Positions 36,031-48,525 of a stretch of DNA of 64,000 bases are shown here, in pieces. Each line of letters starts with the position of its first letter. The stretch's first letter is position 1. Source of the DNA: Irpex lacteus. Its lineage: Eukaryota > Basidiomycota > Agaricomycetes > Polyporales > Irpicaceae. The notes under the pieces are model-generated. The model worked only from the letters and a program-made list of their open reading frames with translations. It was not told the DNA's origin and did not search any database. The DNA is taken from the NCBI GenBank assembly GCA_001986395.2, contig MQVO02000013.1:124001-188000 (forward strand), written 5' to 3'. The position numbers and the translations under genes are program-made.

Positions 36031-38519
36031 ATGGCCACAGGACCGCCTACTGGCGGCCCTCCCCCTACTCAGCTACTGGAACAGACACCACCACCCTCTC
36101 CGACGTCGTGGGACGGTGATAGAATGTTTGTGTTCCTGTTATCTGGAGCAACGTCTCTCGCATAATCATAATATTATCAACAGGTTCAATATCTATATAT
36201 ACGATTATTGCATAAAGCGAGGATACGCCAATACTGCACGGGAGCTGACAAGAGAAGCCGACATCCCCCAGGATTCTTCGCCACCCATAAATGCCAAGCA
36301 AGGGCTATTATTCGAGTTTGTAATTTTCTCCCAGTTTGCGCGTTTAGACTGATTCCTCCTGTAGATGGTGGAGTGTGTTTTGGGTGTTGTTTACGGCGAA
36401 GAGTAGTGGGAACGGTCCTGAAGATGCTTTACTATATACTCAGGTAAGTTGTAATGCTACGCCTCGCGCATTGTTGAGACGAGCAGATTCGTTTAGCACC
36501 AAGCGCAGCAGACCCAGCGGCAGCCTCCGAGACAGGGTGCCCAGCCAGGGCCTCCAAGATACATAGGTCCTGTTAATGGTGCTCGTCCAGGCATGCCTCC
36601 AACTCAGATGCCAAATGGAGTTGTTTCAGCTACGGCCCAGCCTAGTCAACCGCCCATGACAAACGGTGCACAGAGCGGATCGTTCGGACCTGGCCCTCAG
36701 CCAAATGGCATCGTGGGTCCTTCGCACCCCGCGGGACCATCGATCGGCACGCCTGCTATGATGCCTGGGCAGCGACCTGGAGTGGCTCCTCCGCAACGTG
36801 CGCCGAACGGAGCGCCATTCCAGTCGCCAACAATGGCACACTCCCCTCATCACCCTGGACATCCTGGCCAGCAGCCACCGATGAACGCGAGTCTAGGTCC
36901 TCAGGGCTCAATGCAGATGCGGGGAGCAATGCCGCCGCCTGGTCCTCCACAAGGACTCATGGGCAACCCACAACAGCCACCTCCGGGCTTTCAACCTCTT
37001 GCAGGTGCCTCGAATAGCCACCCAAATTCGCCAGCGGCCCACGGCGTGAGTCAGAGCCCTTCCTTTGCTAATCGCCAGCCCCAGTTGCAAGGCCAGATTC
37101 GATCTCAGAATCCGGATGCGACGGTCAACACTGAGTTTATGAGGATTGAGGCGGTCCGCCTGAACCAACTGAAGGATGAGCTTGGTCTCGGGGGAGTTGA
37201 TGTTCCATCTCTCTCCGCCCAGGACAAAGTATGTGTCTCGCGAGGTACATTGTATGTGAATATTACTGAACCATTGTCCCGTTGACAGGCGCGTATAGTG
37301 GCCTTGGCCAAGGAGCGAGGTGCTATCCGTGACCAGATTCCTAAGCCAGGTGCCCCGCAGAACGGTCCCGATGGGCAGCCTAATCGTATGCAGCAGCCAT
37401 TGCAGCCTGGACAACAGCGACCACTGGGGGCACCGTTTGCCCAGCAAGGTCAGAATCAACAACGGATCAAGCGCAATAGCACGTCGCCAGGCGATGAGGT
37501 ATGTAGTGTACAGCGGGGCGAATGTCCAATAAGAGTGTATTGATATATATTTGAGGCTGAGCAGGGTCAGAATGAGTCGTCTCCTCCTGCGAACAAGCGG
37601 CCACGCACGTCGCCGACAGGGGTTGAACCCCAGCCACCTATGGCTGGTCTTGGATTCCCCCCACAACCGCCTATGCACCCTGGTCCTGGTGGTCCTCAGC
37701 ACCCTCCGAATGCCATGACGCCCCTGCTCCCTGGTGGGGGATCGTTTGCATCGGGACAAAGAATGGGTAACCCTTCGATGGGTGGTATGCCTGCTCCTAT
37801 ACTACAAGTATGTCATCCTCATTTTCAGATCCGGGCCACCATTTTTGACTTGTCAGCTTCAGTACCGACAAAACATGACTGCTCTCCACAGAAGTGGTAT
37901 ACCGGGTGGGGCACCGAACATGATGCCCACGAACGCACCTTCTCCTGCGAACCCCGAGTCTCCATTCCCACCGCCGGGGGACGGCTCGCAGTCTCGTCCC
38001 GGTACTAGCCAGTTCCCTGGTAATAGACCGCAGCAACAGCAGCAGAACAAGCCGCCGGGCATGATGCCTCCTCCATCGCCTGGACTCAAGAAGGAAGATA
38101 CTGGAAGCGGGATTCAGAGCGTGCATTCGTCGCCGCATAACCTTCCGGCTGTTACAGGTGGACATGGTGCGCATCAGCCACCCCAGCAAGGACCGGGGAC
38201 GGCGCCCCCGACGCCTGCGCAGAATAATGCTACTATCACGGCGCCGTCGCCGTCCGCGGGCATGAATAACCAGCAGGCTCCTGGAGGTCAAGGTCAACCT
38301 GGTCCTCAAGGGGGTAATCAGCCGCCTGTTCAGCAATCATCTGCGCCTCCTGGCAACAATGCTTCGAACGATCTGTTCATGACTCAGGACTTTATGCAGC
38401 AACTCGGCGGTATAGGCGGGTTCGAGTCTTTTGATTCTTCTTCTCTCTTCCCGGGCGACCAAATGGGAGGAGGCGGCGAATTGGATTTCGGGGAGTGGTT
38501 TACTTCTCCGTCTGTGTGA
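36031..38519 (+). CDS. LisH-domain transcriptional regulator (Flo8/SSDP-like)
   Basis: Exons 36031-36125, 36184-36315, 36365-36443, 36497-37228, 37289-37498, 37565-37807 and 37857-38519 give about 717 aa. Residues ~32-75 form the LisH dimerisation motif (FNIYIYDYCIKRGYANTARE), followed by LLFEWWSVFWVLFTAK, the WW..FW tail seen after LisH in Flo8/Som1 and SSDP proteins. The rest is Pro/Gln/Gly/Met-rich and disordered. It ends in an acidic-aromatic segment (MTQDFMQQLGG..FESFD..DFGEWF) that looks like an activation domain. In other fungi such proteins act downstream of cAMP/PKA in morphogenesis; that link is inferred here. The first two introns have GTTTGT donors, and phase across both reconstructs an unbroken LisH domain. 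Confidence 0.85.
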
Positions 38520-39462
38520 TTTTAAACCTGAACTTTCTCCTCTTCTTTTTTGGATTATCCCTACAGATAGTATGATTAATTTCGAAAATCCCAATCTCTG
38601 GGGAGGCTTCTCGTAGGCTGGGTTTTGCGCATGCGCAAGTGATCGAGGGAGGAACTGGACGCCGCGCTGGAGGTTGGAGGCGTTTGTTGTGTTTTATAGG
38701 TTATTTTCGCTCTCTTCTCCTTTGGCGTGGATGCTCGTTGGGTGGTGCAGCTTCATCACCATCCGCCTTTCTATTCGTCCGCGCCGACGCGATATTTATT
38801 GACAAAATAATCCGAGTACGTCACAGTTCGAATGGGCCCTCCATTCGCAGGTGTGGCTCGTTTCGTCGTTGTTCATATGGTTCTTTCTTTTTGTTCAGTT
38901 TGACCGTTTGCATTGTGTTGGTTGCTGTTGCTCTCCCAGGTCATCGTATCTTCCCGTTACCTTGTTCCAGTTCGTCGTTCGTTACCGCTTTGCTTCTTCT
39001 GTGTTGTTTCCCATGCGCATTTTCCATCGATCCTTCTTTTGATCTCTCTGTATTCTCTATACATATGCACGTAATTCTTATCGGATGGAATCCTGCGGTT
39101 ATCTGTGCTAATCAGTGGTGTGCGTCAAGTTGCTAAGGAGTGCTGGTATTCTATGAACATTCCAGGGGATCCCACGACGGTGAAATGCAAAAATTGCCCC
39201 ATCAAGCAATAGGTGTGGACGCCAAGGGAACGGAATCCACGTGCAAGCCACGTGGATCGATGACGGCAATGACGCACTGCCAGGCACCGACAAATCACGC
39301 TCGATCAAAGTCCTGAAAAGTCAACGTTTTTTGGTCAAACTAACTCAAACATACATCTTACTCGTAAGTTTTGAGGAAAATACAAAACGTTTGCCAGCAA
39401 TTCGATACGGATATTCAACGGAAACATACAGGTATGTTTGTGCCAAATTCTCAAACTTAAAC
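38520..39462. other. Intergenic; 3' flank of the LisH gene
   Basis: T-rich sequence with no supportable gene. Similarity to the 56 kb locus begins abruptly near 39463. Confidence 0.5.
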
Positions 39463-41029
39463 TGCGGGCGATGGGAAATGGCAGCACACGAGGATGAGGG
39501 CGCCATTTTTGGGCCTAGAGCGCCGTGAGCACAAGCCAGCAAGAGTTGCCCGAGTTGCTTTGCCTCTCTGCCACCACCACGTCGTCGCCGACAGCGACTA
39601 CGATGCCGTTTCGCTCTCGGGTCTCGCTGGCCAGTGTCTTGTCCACCTCCACCTCCCACGGCGACGCATTCAAGCAGCAAGGGGAGACCGACGGGACAGG
39701 TACACCTCAAGCTGAAATGGACGACATGCAGCTACCTCCTCCGGTCTTGCACGAGTCTGGCTCGCAGCGCACCGCCAAACGGAAGAAGACCCGCATCAGC
39801 CTCCAAGTCGGTCTGCGAAACCGCATCGACCAGTTCTGGCGCAAACTCGGCTCAGGCACAGCTCCATCGACGTCTTCGGCTATCGACGAGAGCACGGGCG
39901 ATAGTATGAGCTATGGGAGGACGCGGGGGATCATGAGGGTCGGCGGTACAGACGTCGACGAAGAAGTGGACGAGGTCGTCGTCGATCGGGAGTGGTCTGG
40001 CGAAATCAAGAGCAGTGTGCATTCCGGAGAGCATGGCGGGGCCGAGAAGTCTGGGGGCAGCGGGAACGGCGTCGGAGGGTACGGAGGTACGAACACGGAC
40101 AGGGACAGTGTCGCTTTTCACGTCGATGGCTTCTGGGCGAGCAACACGCCTCTCGTGTGGCTCAGGTATCGCATATGGCCGCTCGTGTACGGCTTTTTTG
40201 CGACGCACTTTGTGGACGAGAAGTCTGAGGCGCATTACCGTAAAGAGAACTGGTTCTTGCGAAAGGTGCGTTCTGTCTCTATCCATTAAATCTCCCTACT
40301 CAAGGTCATTCCAGTCCCTAGCCATCTGGGCGTCCGCATTTTACATCGTCAACTGGGCACTAGCGGTAGGCTTCATCCCGCACCCCGCTAACACCGCCGA
40401 CACCGTCTTCTACTACGCCGTCTCACCGGCACTGACATTCCCCGTCTTCTTCATGGTCGTATACGACTTCCCGAGGGACCGCCCCATTTTCTACCAGGTC
40501 TTCCTCACCTTCTCAACGTGGATGTGGAGTATATACCAGATATTCTTCATGTGCGTATTCCCCTCCCCTGAACTATGCTTTATCGCTGACATCCGTTGTG
40601 TTGTGCCCAGATTTTTCTGCGGTTTCTACGGGGGCTCGTCGCGCTTCAACTGCGAAGGCAAGGACTTTCTTCTCACCTTCTAGTGAGTCTCCGTGTTCTC
40701 ATGTTTCTCTTTCTGATATTCTGATTGCGTGCTAATGTATTTCATTTCATCAGCTACACGTGTGCGTTCCAGACGATCGCCCTGTTTGGGTTGGGATTCA
40801 ACAGGTTCCCGGCACTCATCGGCGTCGTCGTCTTCTTTGGACTGTAAGTGGCAACCCACGTCGTTCATATCCACAATCATCATGGTAACGAATTCGTCTA
40901 CAGGGCATGCGGCATCGTCGTTCCCGAGAAGACGACTTTCTTACGCAGTAAGAGCTTCTGGCATTTGATATCACCGCTATAATTACTCACCGCAGGTTCA
41001 ACTTCTTGCTTTTCCAGGCTTCTGTGTCG
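39463..41029 (+). repeat. Direct repeat, left copy (5' part of the histidine-kinase gene)
   Basis: Near-identical to about 56283-57890, starting at CTGCGGGCGATGGGAAATGG in both and ending just after TTTTCCAGGCTT. It includes promoter, exons 1-5 and part of exon 6. Confidence 0.85.
39603..41029 (+). pseudogene. Truncated copy of the hybrid histidine-kinase gene
   Basis: Exons equivalent to the first five of the intact gene are preserved with the same lengths: 39603-40265, 40315-40550, 40611-40682, 40754-40843 and 40904-40947. They encode the same N-terminal domain and membrane helices (SLAIWASAFYIVNWALAVGF, CAFQTIALFGLGFNRFPAL). Just before exon 6 about 11 bases (including the CAATAG acceptor) are missing, which would shift the frame. 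Similarity to the intact gene then ends near 41029, before the His box, ATPase and receiver domains. The frame upstream of Met 39603 extends to an ATG at 39525, absent from the intact copy. A stable truncated membrane product is possible but it cannot signal as a kinase. Confidence 0.8.
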
Positions 41030-41064
41030 CTCACCACCAGCTCAGCGAAGACGGATGGCCGTGT

Positions 41065-41930
41065 CGTCGTCTACCGACGACTCCCTGCGCACGGTGGTTT
41101 CGACGGTAGATGGCCGTGAGAGGAGCACGACGAGGGAAAGGGGAAAGCGGAATTGGACGGTACGGTGCTTGGGTGAGTCGTCTGTGTATCACGCAGTCGA
41201 TGCGTCGAAGACTGATGATTAACAGAGAGTATCTCAACCATCGGGAAATAGCACGCACGGATGAAAGGACGGGGCGACTGAGTATGAGTTAAATGAAGAC
41301 GAGGAGGCGAGTGGGATGTAAGACAACTGGTGAGTGCTCGATTTACGCGTAGCTCGACGACGAGAGTTCCCCCACCACCCCTCGCGGAACCATACCCCCC
41401 TCTACCCCTTATTCGACGATGCGACAAAACGCACAGCGCACGTACCTCGTGCCAACGCTCGAGCTCAACGCAACGGGAACGAGACACAAAACCTCAAGAG
41501 AAGACGGACGTATCACCGTCTATCGACGATCCCTGCGAACGGTCGTTCCGGACGGCAGATGGCTGTGGGAGGAGGAGCACGACGACGAGAAGCATGGAAG
41601 GCAAGGAGTAGGACGGTACTGTACTTAGGTGAGTCGCCTGCTCTTCATGTACTAGCTGACGCGTCGAAGACTCGCAACTACTATACAGTACTCGACTTAA
41701 CGGAACGACACGCACGGATGGGAGGACAGGGTGACTGGGTACGAGTTGGAAGAAGACGAGGTGGCGAGTGCGATCTATTGGGAAGCTATACATACAGGTG
41801 AGTGGCTATTTCCGTGTTGGACGACGACGACGCTTCCCCCACCACCACTCGCGAAGCCGTACCCCCTTTACCCTCATCTCGTGCCAACGCTCGAGCTCAA
41901 TGCACCTGGCAAGGGCAAGACGACCGGCGA
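41065..41930 (+). repeat. Repeat array A: two ~456-bp units with intron-like segments
   Basis: Unit 1 (about 41065-41520) and unit 2 (about 41521-41930) align along most of their length. The shared landmarks are CCCTGCG(C/A)ACGG, AGATGGC(C/T)GTG, GGTGAGTCG, GCGTCGAAGACT, CACGCACGGATG and the CCCACCACC..CTCGCG(G/A)A block. Each has an intron-like segment at the same place: 41173-41225 and 41629-41688, both GTGAGTCG..ACAG. Indels make the units' reading frames differ. Confidence 0.7.
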
Positions 41931-41944
41931 AACAACGACAGCCC

Positions 41945-42130
41945 AGCACGCATTCCGTTTGCTGGACGAAGGCTGCAAGATCAGCCCCACGGTGGAACCA
42001 CGGATGCACGGACGACGAATCATCACGGTGAGTCGACGACGCCCTGCTCCTCCAGCACGTCGTTCCGCGTGCTGGACGAAGACTGCAAGACTAATCGCAC
42101 GGCGGAACTACGGACGCACGGACGACGACC
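41945..42130 (+). repeat. ~105-bp tandem duplication next to array A
   Basis: Two units share GCTGGACGAAG(G/A)CTGCAAGA, then GGCGGAAC/GGTGGAAC, ACGGA(T/C)GCACGGACGACGA. The first ends in GGTGAGT. Confidence 0.6.
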
Positions 42131-42460
42131 TCTTGCTCCATCTCGCCATGGACGAGGCATGCAAGCTGGCACGACGACGACTGTACGCGATACAACCACG
42201 GAGGCACGGGCAACGGAACGACACGACGAGTCCACGAAACATCACTCTGGCTCGTACGGTCAAGGTACTCTATTGACGCAGCGCAAACGCTTGGTCACCT
42301 ACGACTCCGAACGACCGCGGTAGCCTGTCGTCGAACCCTATAACGCACATCACACACAAGATACCACTTGTTGATAGAAGGCATACATTTTAAAGTAAGC
42401 CTGTCTACTCATTTGTTACTCACGCAGATGAAATGGCAGGCTGCGACGTGAGTCCAACGC

Positions 42461-42480
42461 GGGCCTCGATATCGAGGCCC
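42461..42480. repeat. 20-bp perfect palindrome
   Basis: GGGCCTCGATATCGAGGCCC is its own reverse complement. It could form a cruciform or an RNA hairpin. Confidence 0.85.
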
Positions 42481-45400
42481 CAAGAGTCACATCGACGTAG
42501 TGCACAGGCACTGGCCATGTAGTAGCACCAATATGTTAACCACTCAATGTATTTACTGCGATAGTGTCTACGTGCAATACATACGGTCCTGTGTTATTAA
42601 TCTTACGCGCGATCGGTAGTGAGACGACGACTTAAATGTTGTATGAACCGCGGGCGTTCAGCCGCTCGCATCTTGCTCTTCGGCCACCACCACCACCTCA
42701 AACATCTCGACAACGGTGCTCTCACTCCTTGCTCGACAACTACTACGACGGGTGTGCACTATGCACGCTATTTCTCACTCTTTCCTCGTCGTACGAATCT
42801 GCCCGCCCGCTGCTGCACGCCCTCGACCTCCATCGACTCACCGACAATGCCCAGCATTTCACCCACTTACCTCAAGCTACATACGGTCGCTAACGCGACC
42901 GCTTCTGCTTTACATCTTGTCTCTCCTCTGTGGAACCGTCATCCTTTTCTCTTGAGTGCTGAGTACTAACGGAAATCGTCTGGTCGCCGCTCGATCGACT
43001 GGCCTTCTCACCATATACAACTGGGGCTTTAACCAGACGTCTTGGCTCCTCTCGCGTGCGCAACTCTCAGTAGGCTAGTCCACTGCCCGTGGCTCGTCGA
43101 CAGGCTCAAATCCCGCTGCGAGGAGACTTGACCTGGACATGACAGCCCGGGTTTGTCGTTTGGTACGTCCTTTCACGCGTGTCTACGGAGTAATTACTAA
43201 TTAATCCTCAGGATCTCACTTAAGGAAGCTTCAAGCGACGAGTGTTTGGCGCAATGTATTAGGGGCTGCGGGCCTCGCATTCGCTGTGCGTCGCTCACCG
43301 ACCAAACCACCCGCCGACTTACAGAGGACAGACGGGGCAAACGGGCGGGAGACATGGGATGGTTAACACGGGGGAGGAGGTCGTGCGCGGACGTGCGAGA
43401 GTGCATGCACACCGCAGAGTTTAGTCTGTGTGCGCAGATTAACAAGCCCCCTTGCGCACAAGACCAGCTTCACCACAAACATACTCGGACGCGCTCGCCT
43501 GCAAGCTCGCAACACGTCGCTCGTCTTGTTGATTGACTCGGAACGATGGAGATGGGGATAGGGACGAGTGATGGATAGGGACGAGAGAGCGGCGGGGCGA
43601 TTGATGCGTGGCTAGGAGAGGACCGGTCGGACCAGGTAAGTACTGTGTTTGATTCAAGGGGGTAAATCGTAGTCGCGACGGCTCACGCACCTCGCGGTCG
43701 CACTTAAACGTGTCAAGCTTTCGGCCGTCCGTAGTCGTTTGCTGGGCTCGCCGTCGACGCATTGAGGTACACACTATGTGCATAAGGTAGTTAGCCTCCG
43801 AAATGAATATATTTAATCACTATACCCTTACCTTCCGCCTGTCACGGAGCTATCAACTGCATGTCGTGTGTTGTATCCGCTCCCTGTCGGGTATGAGACT
43901 CTCGTACGCGGCCAATTAGTTAACCCGACGCAAACGCGACACCGCTCGCGTCCGAAGTGGCTTCGCTTCGGCCACCTTCAGCATGGACACAACGTCCTAT
44001 ACACCTATGCTTTCATTGAGCACAGGAGTACTGATCAATTTACCTAGTATTTGAATAGGTGAATGGGTCGTCAGTGGAGAAGACATGGCACGCATTTGCC
44101 GTGCTTACCCTTTGGCCGTCGCCGCGTCGATTCGCGTTTACATGCTTCGTAACGGCCGTTAACACCTAGTAAACGACGATAAAGTATCAGTGAGCTTCGT
44201 AGACCGTTATCAATCGAAATTACCGCTTGCCCAAGAGCGAACGCAATTCGTCGATCGACGTCTTTCATCGTGCGTATTTCGAGAATCTTCGAATCTTGAC
44301 AGCTGTGCTTGTGAATTAGACTCGCAGTATGGTCTGTATACATAAAATAATGAGTGTTCGCCATATACTGCAGTTTAAAATGTGTTATACCGGATCTTGT
44401 GTCGCAAGATGATATGTAGATTTGCGAATATCAACAGCTGTATGGCAGTTAATACCATGATTCTTTGACAAATAGGACCGTGTACGTACCTTGTGTCAGA
44501 TAAAAGCGTGCCTGCAGTATTTCGACGGTTTGGAACGATTCCGGCGCCGTTGTAGTTTTCTGGTCGGGGTGACACAAAACCGAAGCTACACGGTTCGCAA
44601 CTTATCGCGAATCCGTGAGAGCAACTAGAATGCATCGGACAGTCTATTAGAGTAGTACGAGACCGACTTACGAGCAAATTAACGACTTTCAAAAATCAGA
44701 TAAACCGGTCGGCTTCATAGACATTTTCCTTAAAGTCGTCAGATCAGCGAATTAAGTCTCACATCTCAATGTTTATACGCTACCTTAATGTTCCTGAACG
44801 TTTCAGCTCGATACCATATCCCATCCTGTGGCAATCGTGATTTTTGACTTTGCCTAAAAATGCGAAAACCATCATAACGCGAGCGTGCTGGGTTGCGAGC
44901 TCTTGAGATACATTAAACCAATGAATGATGAATATGCTCACCTATATACGGTGCATCGTGGGCCTGCTATCGGCATTTTCGACAGGTGTGGTCTTTATTT
45001 CCACTTTTGTATCATGGGCGATATGCGACTGAAAGATCAATGCGCCGCGGTTATAACGTTGTGATAATACATAACTACGTCCGAAATGCGTTTATTAGAT
45101 GTTTGTGAAAGTATTTAAGAAATAGAGATGATATCTACCTGATTTTCGCGGCCACTTGGAGGAAAACTTCGAGGTACTAGGATCAGTAATCCCGAGAGAA
45201 CACTGCAACGAATATGTATACTACTTAATTCAAATATCGTCGAGAATAGAGCAAAGTAATACTCACATAAACCTGAGGTAGTACAGGTGCAAATGCCGGG
45301 GTGGTTACGCTGTAGCTGATGTGATTGTGATCTATAGATGCCGCAAATGACTGTCCATTAATCATCCACCTGCAGTAGCGTACCTACGCTGGATCGGATT

Positions 45401-45699
45401 ATGAGCATTATTAGTCTCGTCAAGAACCGTGAATAGATATGCAACTAACCTTCGATCGCTTTGATAGAACTAAGGAATGCAGCCGACGAGCGTGCCGTGA
45501 TACTTCAAGCTAGCGCTATTACACGAGCCACGATTGTGTCTGTCGGCGTTGCATAATGAACATATCAATATAAGTACATTTACGAGATAAGCCGCATTAC
45601 TCACCTTCCTGACAGCATTTTTCCCTAACCATCCTTCGATTCACGTCCGGGTAGTTGAATTAAACTACGTTGTCGCTGTGTTCCGAATCACGATGCATA

Positions 45700-47000
45700 A
45701 GCCATCGTTTGCAGGAAATCGATGAGTCATGATCGCGGCCAAGTCAAAAGCATACAGTACATACCTCGTCTACTCTGCAGCATGTGCGTACGAGTATAGT
45801 CTAGCTGTTGAAGACACTAGTGCTGGATTTAGTTGAACATCTGTATACGCCGCAAACAAGATCAAGCATCACGTCAGTACATACGCTCCGAAGCGGCTTT
45901 ATAGAAAGCAGCGACGATGCCGTGCTTCTCACCTGTCCAACTGAGCGATGCATTCTCATGCATATATGAGCCCTTGTGGCGATGCTGATCGTTGTGTGAG
46001 GTTGTGTCAACGACACTGCGACCGCCTAGTAGAGTGCTATGTGAGTTCAACCCTTCGTAACTCTACTAGTAGATGAATCAGAACCATTACTTGCCCTCAA
46101 GAAGGAATATCATGAGTGCGAAAGACGTCTGCGGGAGTAGGCCATGTTGCCAGAGGCCTCCGAGCGATGTTCGCTCGGTTCTATATAGAACGTGCAAACA
46201 ACTCAATAGTGTCGTTGAACGTAGTACTGACTCAACAACGTAACACTTTGTCCATGTCCGTAATGAGTGAGGCTTTTTGCCTGCAGGAAATCGATGAGTC
46301 ATCGTCGTGGACACCTTAAGTACGGGGAAACATACTTGCCCCGCTTGTTCCGGCGCTGTGTTAATGCACCTATGACGATCGAAAACAAGATCAAGCATCA
46401 AGTCAGTATACACCGCAGTATTCTAAGGCAGATAACGCCGTCTCCTCACCTTGACACTTGTAAAGATGGAGACACGGTATCGTACTTGTACATATGGACA
46501 TAAGCTCTTCGAGCAATATTGATATTGTGCGAAGCTGCTGAGCCACCTCCGCGTCCTATAGTCGTATGTTAATATTAGCCCTCTAATATGGCATATACAA
46601 CGACTCACCCACTTTCGTAATAAACAAAATGCTCACCGCGTATGTGAGCTTATTAGACATTTGCAGCATACTACATATGCTATATTGTTGTCAAAACTCC
46701 GTGTGATGCTCGCCTTCGAGGTTGTATAAGGTAATCTGCCAAGGCAAACGTACTCACTCTGTGTTTACCGAGTTTCATGATGAGGGCTAAATTGTATATA
46801 GAATATCGATGAGTTATCATCGTGGTCACATCAAATCTGTAGTACATACCTTGGTTATTGACCCTACACTCTCTCATATTGTTGAGTAGCCGGTGGAACG
46901 AGGCCATTGCCATAGCTGATATAATACTGGTAGAGACCTAGAACTCTGTACTCAGGAACAAGATCAAGCATCGAGTCACTAATTTCTCGTACCTGGATAG
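45700..47000 (-). repeat. Repeat array B: about three ~550-bp degenerate units
   Basis: Two landmark segments recur in the same order. AAATCGATGAGTCAT(G/C) followed ~45 bases later by an ACATAC splice-donor complement occurs at about 45715, 46287 and (diverged) 46803. AACAAGATCAAGCATC occurs at about 45862, 46382 and 46957. On the minus strand the first landmark forms an intron-like segment; the cleanest is 46281-46335 (GTATGT..CCTGCAG, 55 nt). In the first unit the AG is changed to AA. Confidence 0.65.
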
Positions 47001-48066
47001 CGTAGCAGCGTGACCCTGCGCCAGTATATAGTTCCTACAGGCAAGGCCTATTGCGCAAGCCATAGCCGTGGCCACTGGCACACTGGCACTTCAATCGCGG
47101 AATGAAGAACACAGCAGACCTTTCAAAGAGCGCACTAAACACAGTAAAAGTTAGTTTATGCTGTATCTGATGGGCAACTGCGAGCCGTCAGTTAGCGATC
47201 TCGTAGTACTTACCGTTGTGAAACTTGAAGAACATTGCATGGAGCACTGCGATGCCCAATAATATATCGGACTCACGCGTCATAGACGTTCATTAAACTT
47301 GATTCCATGTGGTCGCCTGCCTTGAATATGGAAGCTTTACTAGTAAATGAAAGCGATGCGTGAGTAGCGAAATACAATAGAAAGGCACTGGCGACATACC
47401 TTTCGCAGCAAGAGTGCCTAGTACAGTCCCATCGTGGGGGCGTACTGTCACGGCATCGCTTCAGTGACCGTGCAGTGCTTGCAATAAGTACACAGCCTAG
47501 TCGATAGAGTTGAGCAGACATATATTGACGTGGGGAAACGGATGCACGTACCGCTCGTAGATCATCATGGCCTCATGGGCATAAATCAGCTGCGCGATTG
47601 CAAACCGACGTGTGATCGTAGACTAATAAACTGTTTTGAAAGGTGAGCGGATCCCTATTCCGATTGCTTGACATCGATTACATTAACAATCAAGCGAATA
47701 CGCACGAGAATTGAGGTTACAAGGCCCGCTAACAGACGTTTCTCTCATTCGAAGTAGTCCCTGCTGAACATTCACAAACGATCAGCTGTCACCGAAATCA
47801 AGCAGCTTTGAATCGGCACTTACTACGCCCGCAGGTATAGTCTATTTTCTTCGAGCGCGGTCCTGTCTGTATATTAACGTTAAGCATAAACGCCGCAATG
47901 AATCGATTGGTATACTTACTTACCAGATGCCACTCTGAAGCCAACAAGACCGTAGTCATTAGTAGAACGAGGGTACCATGCACATCAACGCTTGGTCAGA
48001 CAAGGGCTCGTAGTGACGACTTCAAAGAAGGCGTGTCTGCTCTGTCGTTGATCAGCGGGATGTCGA

Positions 48067-48525
48067 TTATTTTAGTTGATCCCATAAGTAGCTTTCGGTT
48101 CGTTCAAAGTTTGCTCTGTGCACAACTAGTAAAGTCCAGGCGGAAGTTCTATACCATCGACGTCAGCATATGATCAGCCATAGAAATATTTCGTTTTAAC
48201 AAGAGAAAAGACTTACTGTGAGTGTTCGGAGCAACTTCTACGTGCCAGTGAGCGATCGCTGTAGGTCCTATACGCCTTGATGCAGGCAGTCACTGCATTA
48301 CTCCTCGCTATCGAGATAGGTCAACGGCATAAATACAAACTATTAATAAACATTGAGATGATTAGTGACTCTTAATTTGAAACGAAAGAAACGATGTGTA
48401 GCTCACCCATTATATGTAACCATGATTGCATTGGTTCGGCCAGCCTGGCGGTGTCGGACGCCAGTTGCAAACACAGAGAGGGCGAAGAGCGTAGACGAAG
48501 AGGAAGAGGGACGAAAGGTAAGCAT
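48067..48525 (-). CDS. Candidate small three-exon gene, unknown (94 aa)
   Basis: Minus-strand exons 48525-48407, 48300-48217 and 48148-48067 keep one frame through two introns. A TATAAAG (minus strand, 48683-48689) and a ~100-base pyrimidine-rich leader precede the ATG, as in well-expressed basidiomycete genes. The product begins MLTFRPSSSSSTLFALSVFA, a possible signal peptide, then a short basic region with few cysteines. The exon 2 acceptor (GAGGAG) is poor. No family is recognised; it may be a decayed gene or a non-coding transcript start. Confidence 0.3.

Noticed and set aside
39525..39602. Longer N terminus for the kinase pseudogene starting at 39525
   Set aside because: The intact copy has no equivalent in-frame start; both copies share Met at MPFRSRVSL.
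43060..43130. Possible tRNA (GGCTCAAATCCCGC resembles a B box)
   Set aside because: No matching A box, acceptor stem or anticodon arm could be folded from the flanking sequence.
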